This document shows, piece by piece, positions 1 through 10,859 of a DNA stretch of 64,000 bases; position 1 is the first letter of the stretch; every line of letters starts with the position of its first letter. A program made the translations under genes and the position numbers. The notes under the pieces were generated by a model that was not told where the DNA came from, did not search any database, and saw nothing but the letters and a program-made list of their open reading frames with translations. The stretch comes from Coenobita brevimanus. Lineage: Eukaryota > Arthropoda > Malacostraca > Decapoda > Coenobitidae. Where the stretch lies: the NCBI GenBank assembly GCA_032717465.1, contig CM064697.1, forward strand, positions 8,963,640 to 9,027,639. Direction: 5' to 3'.

Positions 1-60
1 AAACGGGGTGGGGAGGTAATACGCCGTACCCTTCGTTCAGTGCATACTGTAAAACTCACC

Positions 61-360
61 TTATGGCGCGTCCACACGTGTTGTGATGACAATCCAGCTG
101 ACAACATGTTTGGATACATGTACGAGTATGCAGCAGTATTTGGACACACATGTATGCAAACATGTTACAGTGCAGCTTCAAACCTGTTGGCAGCAGAGGT
201 GATGGGATAAGTGTGTCCATACGAGACAGCTGAGACTTTATCATGATGTTGCCAACATGATTTAGACGCCGCCGTTCCCAGCATGTTTGCATATTGTTCG
301 TTATTGTGTTGCTTACATGTTGCCAGGACTTGTTCCAGCACACATATGGACGCGACCTTA
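61..360. mobile_element. 300-bp element with imperfect terminal inverted repeats (MITE-like)
   Basis: The two ends are inverted copies of each other. The left end reads TTATGGCGCGTCCACACGTG. The reverse complement of the right end reads TAAGGTCGCGTCCATATGTG. The similarity continues inward for about 50 bp through blocks such as GACAACATG / GGCAACATG. The interior is full of short CATGTT/AACATG palindromes, so the whole element could fold back. No transposase frame is present, so it would be non-autonomous. A TA is present at each outer edge but a target-site duplication is not certain. The 95- and 104-codon frames here are by-products of the repeat. Confidence 0.55.
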
Positions 361-361
361 C

Positions 362-1130
362 ATGTTATCAATTCACCTTGTGCCGTTTGACTATCTAGGT
401 GCATTTTTGCCGTCCAAATTGACCTATCGGATTCGATGCCGTCTTCAGCGAAACCAAGCTGTTCGTTTTTGTAGACCAATATGATACGAATCCGGCCGCA
501 GCATTTTTAATCGAAACCAAGACCGTCTTCGAATCTCCGAAGCGAGGACGGGAGCTGTCTTGATACAGTTGGTTCTCGTTTGGAGCTGAATGTGGCCAGA
601 AGGGTCAAGTTTGTGATAAATATAGTGAAATTAGCAGTAGGCACATAAAATTAGGGTGATGACCAGTTCAGAACAATTAATAGCCATGATCTTTTCGTCA
701 GCTGATCATTTACCCCACCCCTGTGCTTACGATATGATCGGCGGCTGTAATTTTTCTGTTCAGTATAGCCAAACTGTATGCAGACAGAAACCAAGCGGCC
801 CTATACGTGCTTCGAATCCCAAACTCTAGCTTGGACGAGCAAAATTTATGCGCCTTACGTAAGTAGCCAGGCTCGACCTGGAGGTGGGTCACGTGAACGT
901 GATGCTCCGCTGCTCGGCCAAGTAGTTCATACTCCTGCATAATCCATAACTCATACTCCTAGGTAACTAATTTATGATCACAAATTGGAATGCATTGTCT
1001 TAGTCCCGTAATATATCCTGTATTAAAAATATTATTTTTAGCCCACTTTAACAACAACATTAGAAGCTCACAGTGACAGGAGCTCACTCTTGTTTTGATA
1101 GGTAGCTGCTTTGTAACAGTCCTCCCGCTC
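362..1130. other. Unique sequence, no gene seen
   Basis: Moderately AT-rich non-repetitive DNA. Only short open frames (up to 76 codons) without domain features are present. Confidence 0.5.
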
Positions 1131-1143
1131 TCCCTCCCTCCCT

Positions 1144-1180
<37 letters not shown>
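1131..1180. repeat. (TCCC)n-(TC)n microsatellite
   Basis: A run of TCCC tetramers passes directly into about 15 TC dinucleotides. Confidence 0.95.
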
Positions 1181-1182
<2 letters not shown>

Positions 1183-1278
1183 GAACAAAATTATCTACTG
1201 AAAGCCAGAATGAAGTGCTAACTCCAGCACGAGAACATCATTTTTTGTATTAGCTTTTTGTTAATGCAAGGCTATTCA

Positions 1279-1402
1279 GTCGTAGTAGTGGTAGTGATAG
1301 TAGTAGACGTGATGGTGCTGGTGGTGGTAGTAGTAGTTGTTGCTGTTGCTAATGTTGTTGATTTTATTGTTATTGTTGTTGCTGCTGCTGATGATGTTAT
1401 AG
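1279..1402. repeat. Degenerate (GTN)n triplet repeat
   Basis: Imperfect GTA/GTG/GTT and GCT/GAT triplets. They produce a valine-rich frame of 100 codons that I regard as non-coding. The sequence after it (1,420-1,560) has mixed composition and could be the end of a retroposon whose tail is this triplet tract on the minus strand, but that is a guess. Confidence 0.7.
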
Positions 1403-1867
1403 TTCTTGGTTTATCTGAATGTGAACATAGCGAGCTGCAGGCTGAAGTTTCCTACGTACTACAGCCTACCATCTGCCTTTCGGGGGATAGGAAGGGAACT
1501 GGGAGACATCAGTATAACCGGGCTGACCCACCGCCGGGTCATATAATTGCCACCACGTAAAGGCGTTCCTCTCCGGAACCATGAGTTTACCTAGCTTAGC
1601 ATGAATTTAATATAGCTAAAGGGGTCAGAGGCAGTTTGAAAAGAGAACGACTACAAAACATCGAGACAGCTCCGAGTGAGAACCAGCTTCGTTATGCTTC
1701 ACGCTAGCCCAGGGATGAACATTCCAAAGTGTGGAGGGAGAACCATTTTATGCTGCGTTCACTTATATATACTTGTTTTACCTGAATTTGACCTTGTATT
1801 TTGTACTTTTGCAGCTTATTTCAGTAGTTCAGTGGCAGGAAAAGACATCGAAAAAGTGATATGGAGA

Positions 1868-1952
1868 GCATGCTAGTTCTGCTTTACTCTGCCACTGACC
1901 TTCAGGAAACAGACTGCAAAGAGACTAAAACGTAAGCCAAAATAAGGTGAAT
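1868..1952 (+). repeat. Dispersed repeat family D, partial copy
   Basis: The block with CTGCCACTGACC, GAAACAGACTGCAAAGAGAC and GCCAAAATAAGGTGAATG matches the 3' third of the repeat seen at 28,050, 47,086 and 50,838. Only this end of the family is recognisable here. Confidence 0.45.
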
Positions 1953-2690
1953 GAATCCCCTTATATTTGAGTTCCTGTTTCGGTAGTTCCATAGTGTTTC
2001 AGTCTTAACTATCCTGCTCAGTCCTCCTCTCTCTTCCCTCCTATTTTCCTCTTTCTCGTGACCGTCCTCTGCATCTCCAACCCACGCCTAATATCAAATT
2101 TACCTCTCTCCGTCACCTGTCATCACCTTTCCCTCTCCATGCCTAGCACCTCTCTCGTTTCCCTCTGTCATACCCTGTGGCGTGGTCGGTAGAGTAGCTA
2201 AATACTGAATAATTCTCTGCTACTTATGCCTATTTTATCCTTGAGGGCAAAAGGGAGAATTATTCCCACGCGATTCCCACGTGTCGTACAAAACTGAAGA
2301 AGAAGAAAAAGAAGGCGAAGAAGGGGCAGGGAGGGAAAACTAGAAATATATTTTGATGAGTGTTATTGTCTTATCTCCCTGTTTACATTGAGTTTGGTCT
2401 GACAGATTTGTTTTAATGCTTTTCGTACTGTTGCTTCAGTCCTGTTGATATACATGTAAATCGATAATTAATTACACAATGACCTCTCTACGGATGGTTC
2501 ACATATCTGTCGTGTATTCTCTTTTAAATGCATTGTCTTACTAGTTAAAGGCATCTGCAAGCTCCATCACCCATTGCATGTGACTTTATTAGTTGAGGAC
2601 ATCTACAGGACGCACTATCAACCATCACACGTGCAGGGAATCTATGACAAGAAATGGTTAACAAAAATACGACCACCGAGGAGGCACTTT
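1953..2690. other. Unique sequence, no gene seen
   Basis: Unique DNA with a short pyrimidine-rich stretch (2,020-2,165). No coding signal is seen. Confidence 0.5.
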
Positions 2691-2699
2691 TATTACGAA

Positions 2700-2830
2700 A
2701 TTAGCGGTTAGGCGGGGTGCTCACGGCTCACCCACCAATGAGAGGCTGCCTGGCCGGGGTTACGGGCGTACCAGCCAATGACGAACATATCTCCTCTGTG
2801 CTACGGCAATCCGACCAACAGCAGATGTTT
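2700..2830. promoter_or_regulatory. GC-rich patch with two CCAAT boxes
   Basis: Two direct CCAATGA motifs (CCAAT at 2,735-2,739 and 2,775-2,779) lie 40 bp apart in a short GC-rich patch within AT-rich DNA. Paired same-orientation CCAAT boxes are typical NF-Y promoter architecture. No TATA box, initiator or first exon could be assigned, so promoter function is inference only. Confidence 0.25.
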
Positions 2831-3890
2831 TGAGAGTCCTATAACAATATTCGGTTTGAATTTGCTACTGGCAGGGATGAAGTCCGTCAGTCTGCCTTCT
2901 TGGGATAGATGAGGCTAAAGACCAACAGACTGGAGTGGAGAATGATTGGAGAGGCGTTTCGTTGTCCTGCAGTGGACTAGCATAAGGTGATGGTGATGAT
3001 GATGACGGGATGAATTGGGATTAGGATACAAATGAATTAGTACATTAAAGGAAGTATGACGCAATTTATTGCTTTGTATATTAATATGGTATGTACTCGT
3101 AGGCTATGGATCAGTTTTTAGTACCAACTGCTCAGTGATTTCTGTAGCCTTTTGCTATATGCCTCTGGCCCTTTGAACGGTGCCTCTCTGCCCATTTACT
3201 GTGCTGATTACAACTGTTATTCATAAAATTGTCAGTGCCAGAGTATCACAGGAATCATCGGACAAAATATGATTTATTATAAAATATGGGCGGAATCTGT
3301 CCGGTATCGTAATATTAGCAATGCCACTTTCTGCTGGTCACGATCGTAGTTTCTATTGCTCTTTGACTTAGGTTTCACAATAATGAAAAATCATTTAATC
3401 CCAAAATTAATTTAACGCAAAATAATTCCTTACATTTTCGAAAACAAATAGTAATCAGGTATAGGTTGAATTTGATACAAGGCAGAAGAGCTGAAAATTG
3501 TTGAAACTGTGTCAAATTACTTCCACCACGAGGACGTCTTTCAAATTTCTGACTGGCGATTTTATTTAGCATAGGAAAAATGTTGTTGGAGTGACAGGAT
3601 TAATAAAATGGTGAACAACTTTTTACGGCCAAGCTACTCTTTTATACTCTTACTTTCTCAATTTGCGGGTCTAGTGTGTTATAGTGCTCCAACCGGATGG
3701 GGCTTGTACGGGTCCACATTTAAGGATAGCTGGAACTTATTGCCCACATAATGCCACTCAGGGATGAGCGAGGTGATCATCCTCGCCTTCAACGTAGGGA
3801 GTGAGTAGCTCATCACTGGATCGCTAGCCCCAGCTCTCCGTCCCCTCCCCACCCCCCCAAAAAAAAAAATCAGTAACATTCTACTTGGTT
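2831..3890. other. Unique sequence, no gene seen
   Basis: Unique DNA containing a short GATGGTGATGATGAT run near 2,990 and a C7-A10 run near 3,850. Open frames are at most 66 codons and show no domain. Confidence 0.5.
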
Positions 3891-3892
3891 AT

Positions 3893-4640
3893 GGCCTTGT
3901 CTAGACTACATAGGCATATTTTAAGATAATAATGCACAGTAATAAACATAACTATGATTGCTTTCAAGATAATAATTGGTATTTGCAGTGCGGCGGAGGA
4001 CTATTGGTGTGAGGAGGCAGCGTCCCTTGGCAGGAAACTTTAAGACGTTATCCCGGATGTGAAAGCTGCTACCTTATTGTTGTTGTTATTATAATTATCA
4101 CTTATTTGGAGCACTCGCATGTGACTAGACTAGGTTGTAAGTGGGTTCAATTTGGCATGTTTTGTAAGAAAATTATGCATAATATTAGATATAATTACAG
4201 TACAATTGCTTGCAAGATAGAGACTGATATGTGCAGTGTGGCGGAGGACTACTTTGTTGGTGTGAGTAGGCAGCCGTCCTTAGCAGAATACCTGAAGATG
4301 TCATCGCAGACATGCAAACTGCTACCTTATCATTTATTTATTTATTTTGATTTGGAACACTGAATGACTGTCTAGGTTAGGTCAATGCTTACTTAGGCTA
4401 AGTCTAGTTTATTTAACAATAATGGTGTGTAATTTAAATATAACTAAAATTGTGTTAAGTCTAGCGACTGATATGTGTAGCGCGGCGGAGGACTACTTTG
4501 TTGGTGTGAGTAGGCAGCAGCCTTGGCAGAAACTTGAAGATATCATTCTGGATATGAAAGCTGCTTTTTTTTTTTTTTTTTTTTTTCTGAGCATCCGCAA
4601 CTGGCTTTCAGGCTTTCTGACTTCCTTTATCCTACTGTCG
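3893..4640 (+). repeat. Three tandem copies of an about 245-bp repeat (family E)
   Basis: A GCGGCGGAGGACTA-type core followed by GGTGTGAG.AGGCAGC and GA.GT.ATCC.GATGTGAAAGCTGC recurs at about 3,985, 4,232 and 4,471. The spacing is 247 and 239 bp, so these are tandem units. Upstream sequences (CATAACTATGATTGCTTTCAAGA and relatives) also align. Units 2 and 3 share the peptide AEDYFVGVSRQ in one frame, but stop codons and indels interrupt it, so I treat it as repeat DNA. The third unit carries a T21 run at 4,566-4,586. A fourth unit lies at 5,570-5,770. Confidence 0.8.
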
Positions 4641-4675
4641 TGATAATGCATAGAGAACTAAAGGTTATACGTGAA

Positions 4676-4925
4676 TGACAGAGCCAAGACACTTCAGATA
4701 AGGTAAGAGGCTACACTACCGGAAGTGGAGTAATGTTTAATGTTCCGCGAGTTGGCGCAGTGACCGTGGCCGTCTGATTGAAGCATCATGACCGCGGTTG
4801 CGAAAGGTAGTTTTAGTCAAAATAAACCCGTCAAATCAACCAAGCCTAATCCAGAAGAGACATTATAAGGCCAGTAACATCCGGTACACGATTTGCTGGA
4901 AAGGTAAGCGAATATGTAATTTACT
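4676..4925 (+). repeat. tRNA-like / ETS-motif block, copy 1 (family F)
   Basis: This block pairs with 5,813-6,066. It contains AGATAAGGTAAGAGG, a consensus ETS site CCGGAAGT (4,719-4,726), and GTTCCGCGAGTTGGCGCAGTG. The last resembles a tRNA or SINE A box (TGGCGCAGTG). A weak B-box-like GGTTGCGAAAG follows about 50 bp later. It ends with TCCGGTACACGATTTGCTGG. The spacing suits a degraded tRNA-derived SINE head, but no full cloverleaf was built. Confidence 0.55.
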
Positions 4926-5369
4926 TTAAGTGTATTGAAGGTACTTGGCATTTCAAAATATTTGAAAATTGTTCCCGCCCGCCATAGGTGTGACTTCATA
5001 TCAACACTTGTACCTGGTCGTACGAAGTTCCCAGTGAATATGTGCTCGCCATTCAATGAGTGCAGTCCATTAAAATACACCAGGATTTGTTGTGGTCCTA
5101 GGTTTCTAGGATGTGAACTCGGTTGATTGCAGACTATATTGAATTTAATTGACTGACTGGTGAGGTAAGTGTTGCTTAGGTTCTGTGTCTAGTAACAAAG
5201 GTACAGGTTAATGGGTCAATCTCTGGGCCATCCTGTTTATTATTTACGAGTTTTTGGAGTTTGCATATCACCTTTTGTACCGTGGTTTATGTTTCAGTTG
5301 TTAGAGTATTGGTTAGACTTTGATGGTTGGCAGTAGACAATAAAAGAAATATATATATTTACTTATTTC
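4926..5369. other. Unique sequence, no gene seen
   Basis: No repeat or coding signal recognised. The 63-87 codon frames on both strands have no domain. Confidence 0.5.
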
Positions 5370-5461
5370 ATTCCTTCAGTCCGGAGGCGTTTTTCAGTAT
5401 AAAAAATTCTCATAATGCCAGACTATTTTATTCTTCTAAAACGCCCTCGGACTGAAGGAAT
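5370..5461 (-). mobile_element. Intact foldback MITE of the CGTCTGG family
   Basis: Two 24-bp arms are inverted copies with two mismatches. The left arm starts ATTCCTTCAGTCCG and ends GCGTTTT. The right arm is AAAACGCC...CGGACTGAAGGAAT. A 43-nt interior holds CCAGACTATTTTATTC, the reverse complement of the GAATAAAAT.GTCTGG core shared by many degraded copies in this window. No coding capacity. The stem-loop could superficially resemble a microRNA precursor, but the dispersed copies argue for a transposable element. This is the best-preserved copy and defines the ends of the family. Confidence 0.8.
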
Positions 5462-5569
5462 TAAGATAATGGAGGAGACCTTGGATATAATTTCTTCCAA
5501 GCTCGTATCTCCTTGCCTCATTTGTTATACTTTGCCTTATCTCTGCTGGATTGTGTTCAGTTAGGTTCA

Positions 5570-5770
5570 GTTTTGTTGGTATAATATGCTGCTTATGCAT
5601 AAAGTTGAATATTACTACCATTGCTTTCAGGATGACGACATGTGCAAAGTGCGGCGGAGGACTACTTTGCGGGTGTGAGTAGGCCGCAGCCCTTGGCGAG
5701 AAGCTTGAAAGAACCATCCCGGAAGTGAAAATTGCAACCTTCTTTTTAAACTGGAACACCCATAGATGAC
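5570..5770 (+). repeat. Family E repeat, fourth unit
   Basis: Contains GTGCGGCGGAGGACTACTTT, GGTGTGAGTAGGCCGCAGCC and CATCCCGGAAGTGAAA, aligned to the array at 3,893-4,640. Together with the following block it forms a composite duplication of 4,420-4,925. Confidence 0.75.
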
Positions 5771-5812
5771 TCGATCAGACTTCCCAAATCCCTGTGCTGT
5801 CGTGATGTTATA

Positions 5813-6066
5813 CAGAAAAATAAAGAGGGGTACACATACAGGACGGACGCCAAGATAATCAAGATAAGGTGAGTTACTACCGGAAGTTGCAAGTAGCTAG
5901 CTCGATAGCGTGTATTGTTCCGCGAGTTGACGCGATGACAGTGACAGTCTCACAAGCGTTATTCAAATGTTGGATTAATCCAGTGAAATTAACAACCCCT
6001 AACCCAGAGAAGAATATATATATGGCCAGTAATTACACGATACACAGTTTGCGAGAAAGGTAGGTG
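5813..6066 (+). repeat. tRNA-like / ETS-motif block, copy 2 (family F)
   Basis: Aligned with 4,676-4,925: AGATAAGGTGAG, TACCGGAAGTTG (ETS core at 5,880-5,887), GTTCCGCGAGTTGACGC, then CTAACCCAGAGAAGA and TACACGATACACAGTTTGCG. The A-box-like segment is more degraded than in copy 1, while the ETS core is unchanged. Confidence 0.6.
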
Positions 6067-9000
6067 AACGTATTACCCATTCTTAGTGTACCGAGAATAA
6101 CTGACCTTAAGCTCCTAATTTTGGTTTTACTTCAGCTTAAACTGTACTGTATGCAGAGTTTTTGTTACTCTTCATATATTCAGTTATACCATGTAAGCTT
6201 TGTAATAATAAAGGGATTGACAGTTTAAAGATATGTGGGTTAGGTTTTCATGAAGGGAACAACTGTGAGGCTGTCTTATTTGGTTTAAAAGTTCCTTAAA
6301 TAGATCTATAGCCTAGTAACTCTAGTTGTATCTGATAGGTTTAAGTTTCATGGTTACCTCTAGACCGCAGGCTAAACTTCTTACCAGGCTAAAACCAAAA
6401 CAAACAACGGATAAAAAATGGTACTGAGTAGGAGAAAAATTTTGTTTCACGTTTTCGGAACAGTATGTTAGGCTTTATGAGATTAGTGTAGGCAAAGTTT
6501 TTTAGTTTTTCATTATTACCAGCTAATATAATTAACTAAAACTGGCAGTAGCAGAAGTGATTCCCATAACCAGTGAAAACAGTCACCCTATAAGGAGTAA
6601 TGATATTGCTTGAAAGAAAGAAAACGATAAAAAATGATAAGCCTTTTTATATTGGTTACCGGTATGGCTTTTGTGATTTTGAGCTTAATTTTGTCCGTCT
6701 ATCTTGAGTTTATCCTGACTTTCAAGCCTGTCATTCATATACTGGCTCTTTTTTCTGTGTTTGAACGTCGCTGTGCTCCCTCTTCTACCGCTTACTTACT
6801 CAGCTTCCACACCTTCACAGGAAGTTCTTTGTTTCATGTATCTGTCCCATTTACCTCTTCCTTCAGTTGCAGCAAATACAGTACTGAGTGTGTAGTGTTT
6901 TATCATACCAGTGCACTACCTTTCCCCACATCTCAGTCAAACACTTGTCATTTTTATTTCTCTTAATTCTCCTCTTTACATCTTTCAGACACTTCCTAAA
7001 TTTCTCCTAAGTCCTCCATGGTTAAATTATCATTTATCATCATCATGTAATCCAGTGTTTCCCCTTGAGGAGCATAGGAAGGGAGTTAAATCATGTCAAT
7101 ATATTAATTAGTATTTATTTATTAATTTATTAATATGTTTATCTACATATGTCTGTCTATCTATCGATTTATGTCAGTCTATAGATTTATATCTCTCCAT
7201 CTATCTAGTATTTTTGTTCATTATAATGATGTTTATAGACAAACAGGAAAATATGATAATGATATATCTTTAAAGTACTTTTTAAAATCATCATCACAAT
7301 CATTCATCATGATGCTGACCTCCTCTCCTACTTAAGCATGAGATGAGGTACCGTGGTAGTCAACCCATTTTTTTCCCTTTAAAAAAAAAAGTATAGCAAG
7401 GTACGGTATAGAGGAAACAGCCTGAGACAAATGTGGTGAAAAAAGGGTTGGGAAGCGTATATTATTAATTATGAAGATCAGACTCATGAATCAGTTTTGT
7501 AACTAATATTTTTTAGTCAAACTGCAGCTAGTAATGTGGTGCAAGTTTTATAATAAAGAAGCAATATCACGGTTATACTTGGAAGGATGGTTGATTTAAA
7601 TGATTATAAAATATATTCTTAAACTTCATGAATGTGAAAACTACTCATTAATCATTCAGTAAGGATGAATTAATATATATAGTGTTAATTTTTAATTGAA
7701 GAGAATCTTTATGTAATTAAACAAAACGATGGGAACGACAAAAATGCAGTTTTTTTTTACAATATTGTGCTAAAAAATATTCACGTGATCATGAGGGACG
7801 CTGGGTTAACAAAAAAAAAAAAATACATACATATGCATTTCATATATATTGTAGATTTAGAAAAGTTGTTTCATGCATTAGTTTGTAACTTACAAGTAAT
7901 GTAACGTAATAATAAAGTCTATACTGACATTGTGTACAACGTAACACACAAGATGTACTTGTACATGTACTGAACTTTTAATTTTGTGAACATGTGCCCA
8001 GTATATATACCGTATACATAGATATACTGCTTTACAGTTGTGCACAATGTACACGGCTTATTTACTGAAATTTGCATTTTTATTTTGCATCTTATAAAGC
8101 ATTCTCAAGAAATTGACGGAACATGACTTGTAATGCAGCCTTAATGCAATCAGTACCAGTACAACAGATACCAGTATTTATTTAAGGACGGTGGTCTTGT
8201 GATTTTAGTGAAAACTTTGAACAGATTTACATATGAATACCGTATTACTTTCTCCAGTCTTTTGCAGGTAATCTAAGCAAAGAAATGTTATAGTTTGAGT
8301 ATGGTAATGTTTATAATAAGGTGAACTCGGGTAGATTACTTTCAGTCTAATCAAGCTTTGTATACATCGCATGAAAATCTTGTTAAATTTACAATTATCA
8401 ACTTATTAACAAGAGAGGTGTTTTTAAATATTATTTACTGTACTTCCTCACTGACCTTTACTGAGAGATGGATCAGTAGTTTTCGCATTGTAGTAGGAAT
8501 AAGTGGAACATGGTGAAATAAATTTGATTTATATCAGATTAGTCAGGCCGTCCGAAGAAGGAATATGAAATCTGGTTTTCTCGATTGTGTTTTATTGTTT
8601 TAAAGTTATGTTTTAGCGACTGTGGATGTTGTTTTGGGATACAGAATAGCTCGAGGATCACGGCTAGATGTTTATAAAAATGTACAAACCTCTGCGTTTG
8701 GGAAATACGAAGGATTCTGGTTGAAATCTTAATGACCGTATTGGAGCTGTCCCTACATAGCATGTCTGCTGACGCATGATGGGAAGCTACTACTTGTATT
8801 CCATGGTGTTTTTTCAGAAAATTAATATTAAAATCTGTTGCAGAGATGTCACAGTAAAGCTGATAGTATCAAAGACAATCTTATTCTTGTGAAGTAGCCA
8901 GCAGTAAATTTATTATAGTCACTGAGTGAGAGGAGATAGTGGCGTAGGTGTAGTAGAATTTTACGGGTATTCCTGTTTGTTCTGCCTCACAGTATATCAG

Positions 9001-9790
9001 TCTGTTGTCATGGAACTGTTCTAGAGTACTTCCTAATTGATTAATATTTCAGTTGGTTTTATGCACTGGTTTGCAGAGTACGTACACTTTTTTTTTAATG
9101 CATTCATTTGGGTATAGATAAAATAGTCCATTAAGTAAGGCCCAGAAGTCCTCCCACACACTACCTTCCTCCTCCACATGTCACCCTTTCGGCGCTAACA
9201 CCTGCCGTCCATATTGGAAAAAATGCTAGGACTGTCTCATACAGGTCTGGTGTATTGGTATTAGCTGGGTAATTTTTACGTGTCTGAGGATCTTATGGTA
9301 GATCAGCAAAATCTTTTTGAACGAAATCCAGATTCTTTAAATCTGTTCCCAACTCCAGCTGAGAGTCAGAATCTCGACCAAAATAGGACAGCAAACCACC
9401 TCAACTGACTCGGCCACTACCTCCCAGTCATGTATGGTATATGAATGTCGTGAATATACAGTACAATTTATTGCACAGCAATATATGTGCACTTAGATAG
9501 TTTATTATTTTATCTCAGTGCTCTGTAAGTGATCTCTAAAATATTCAGGCTTTGCATCTTATTCTTTATGCAAACCAGAAGCAGATTTCGGAATACTTTT
9601 TCCTCTTTTTGATTTGGTTGTTATTTACAAACAGATTTTCATGGCATATTATACACCAGATTTTGTAGAAGTTTGAGAGTTCCAAATTTTTTGCTCACTA
9701 TATATTTGGCAGTGTAATTATTGACAGTGATTGATGTGGTTGCGTAAAAGTGCACATGAAAGTGCAAGTAATATTTTTGTTAATGCAATT
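6067..9790. other. AT-rich unique sequence, no gene seen
   Basis: About 3.7 kb of AT-rich DNA with short homopolymers (for example A13 near 7,810) and no recognisable repeat family. Open frames reach 110 codons (6,634-6,966) but are T-rich, hydrophobic by composition and without domains. Probably intergenic or intronic. Confidence 0.55.
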
Positions 9791-9791
9791 T

Positions 9792-9871
9792 CTGTGTGTA
9801 TGTATGAATGTATGCGTTTATGTATGTATGAATGTGTTTATGGACGTATGTATGTATATACGTATGTATGT
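9792..9871. repeat. Degenerate (TGTA)n microsatellite
   Basis: Imperfect TGTATG and ATGAATG tetramers, followed by a purine-rich stretch to about 10,230. Confidence 0.8.
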
Positions 9872-9879
9872 AAAAGGAA

Positions 9880-10240
9880 AAAGGGAGTCAAAGAAAAAGA
9901 GGAGAGTTGAGAAGAGACGGAGGGACGCTCGTAGCCGCCATTACGACCGCCTGCAGGGAGGGGAGGGGTGTGGGTGGCAGTGAAGGGTGTGGGTGGAGGA
10001 GTGGGGTGGAAGGATGTAGGGAGGGATATGGATGAAGAACTGAAGGAGGAAAAAAACGCAGAGGTGGGAGGATAAAGATGGAAGCTAGTCGAATAATGAT
10101 AAAATTTGAACAGAACTTATGAATTAGATGACCAAAAAAAAAGAAAAAAAAAAGATGAGAAGGGTGTGGAGATATGTGGCTGGAGGGACAGTTATGAGGA
10201 GTATAGAGGGGGGGGTGGATGGGGGATAGGCGGGGTAGGA
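9880..10240. repeat. Purine-rich low-complexity DNA
   Basis: The plus strand is dominated by G and A (GGGTGTGGGTGG, A-rich runs near 10,133-10,152). The 122-codon minus-strand frame is a proline/serine low-complexity shadow of this. Confidence 0.75.
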
Positions 10241-10244
10241 GGCG

Positions 10245-10420
10245 GCAGGGTAGCAATTTCCAGCGGCCATTTCAGTGAATTTGGAAGGCCAGACCACGAC
10301 CCGCCTCACAACATTTACTGCCCCGCAATATAACTTCTGCAGCGCCCGGCCCACACGCGTTGCCAGACGACGGAGGCTGATCTCTAGTTTTTCCCACGAA
10401 GTACGACACAAAAATACTCG
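10245..10420. promoter_or_regulatory. GC-rich non-repetitive island
   Basis: Mixed, CpG-containing sequence (CGGCCC, CACACGCGTTGCC, GACGACGG) stands out between purine-rich and C-rich low-complexity DNA. It is not a repeat known to me. Candidate regulatory or conserved non-coding DNA only because of its composition. Confidence 0.15.
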
Positions 10421-10611
10421 CTTTATATAATTTCACTGTTCACTCAAGATGCTAGAGGCTGTGAGGGAGGAAGAATAAGGGTAGGATGAGGGGAAGAGAA
10501 TGCTGTACTTTGTGTTTGACATCTTGAGAGGCTGTGTTTGATATCTGGAAGGGCAAGGAGGTTATGGCAACGCCCCACAGGTCTCAGGGTTGCAGGGGCT
10601 GTGGTGATGGT

Positions 10612-10850
10612 GGTGGTGCAGAGGCCACCCCCCATCCACCTCCACCATCGACCCCCAGCCTCACTCTCACCCCTTACCCCAGCCTCCTCACCCTCTACCC
10701 CTACCTCTCCCTGACCCCCATCCTGCCCTACACCCCCTACCCTAGCCTCCACCACCCACATCCCAGCCTCCACCACCCACACCCCAGCCTCCCCTCCTAC
10801 CCGAGCCTCCTCCTCATTCCCTGCCCCCGCCTCCCCCTCACCCCGTTTCT
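10612..10850. repeat. C-rich minisatellite, 21-bp related units
   Basis: CCCAGCCTCCACCACCCACA-like units recur between 10,740 and 10,790, inside a longer CCCCAGCCTC / CTACCCC pyrimidine tract. The complementary strand is G-rich with many G3-G4 runs and could form G-quadruplexes. The long frames on both strands (112 and 171 codons) are compositional. Confidence 0.8.
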
Positions 10851-10859
10851 TATGGCCTT

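Noticed and set aside
1420..1560. Retroposon body next to the GTN triplet tract
   Set aside because: The triplet tract could be a SINE tail on the minus strand, but no A or B box and no second copy were found.
5370..5461. Possible microRNA precursor hairpin
   Set aside because: The stem is good, but the same core and ends are dispersed over the window, so a foldback transposon explains it better.
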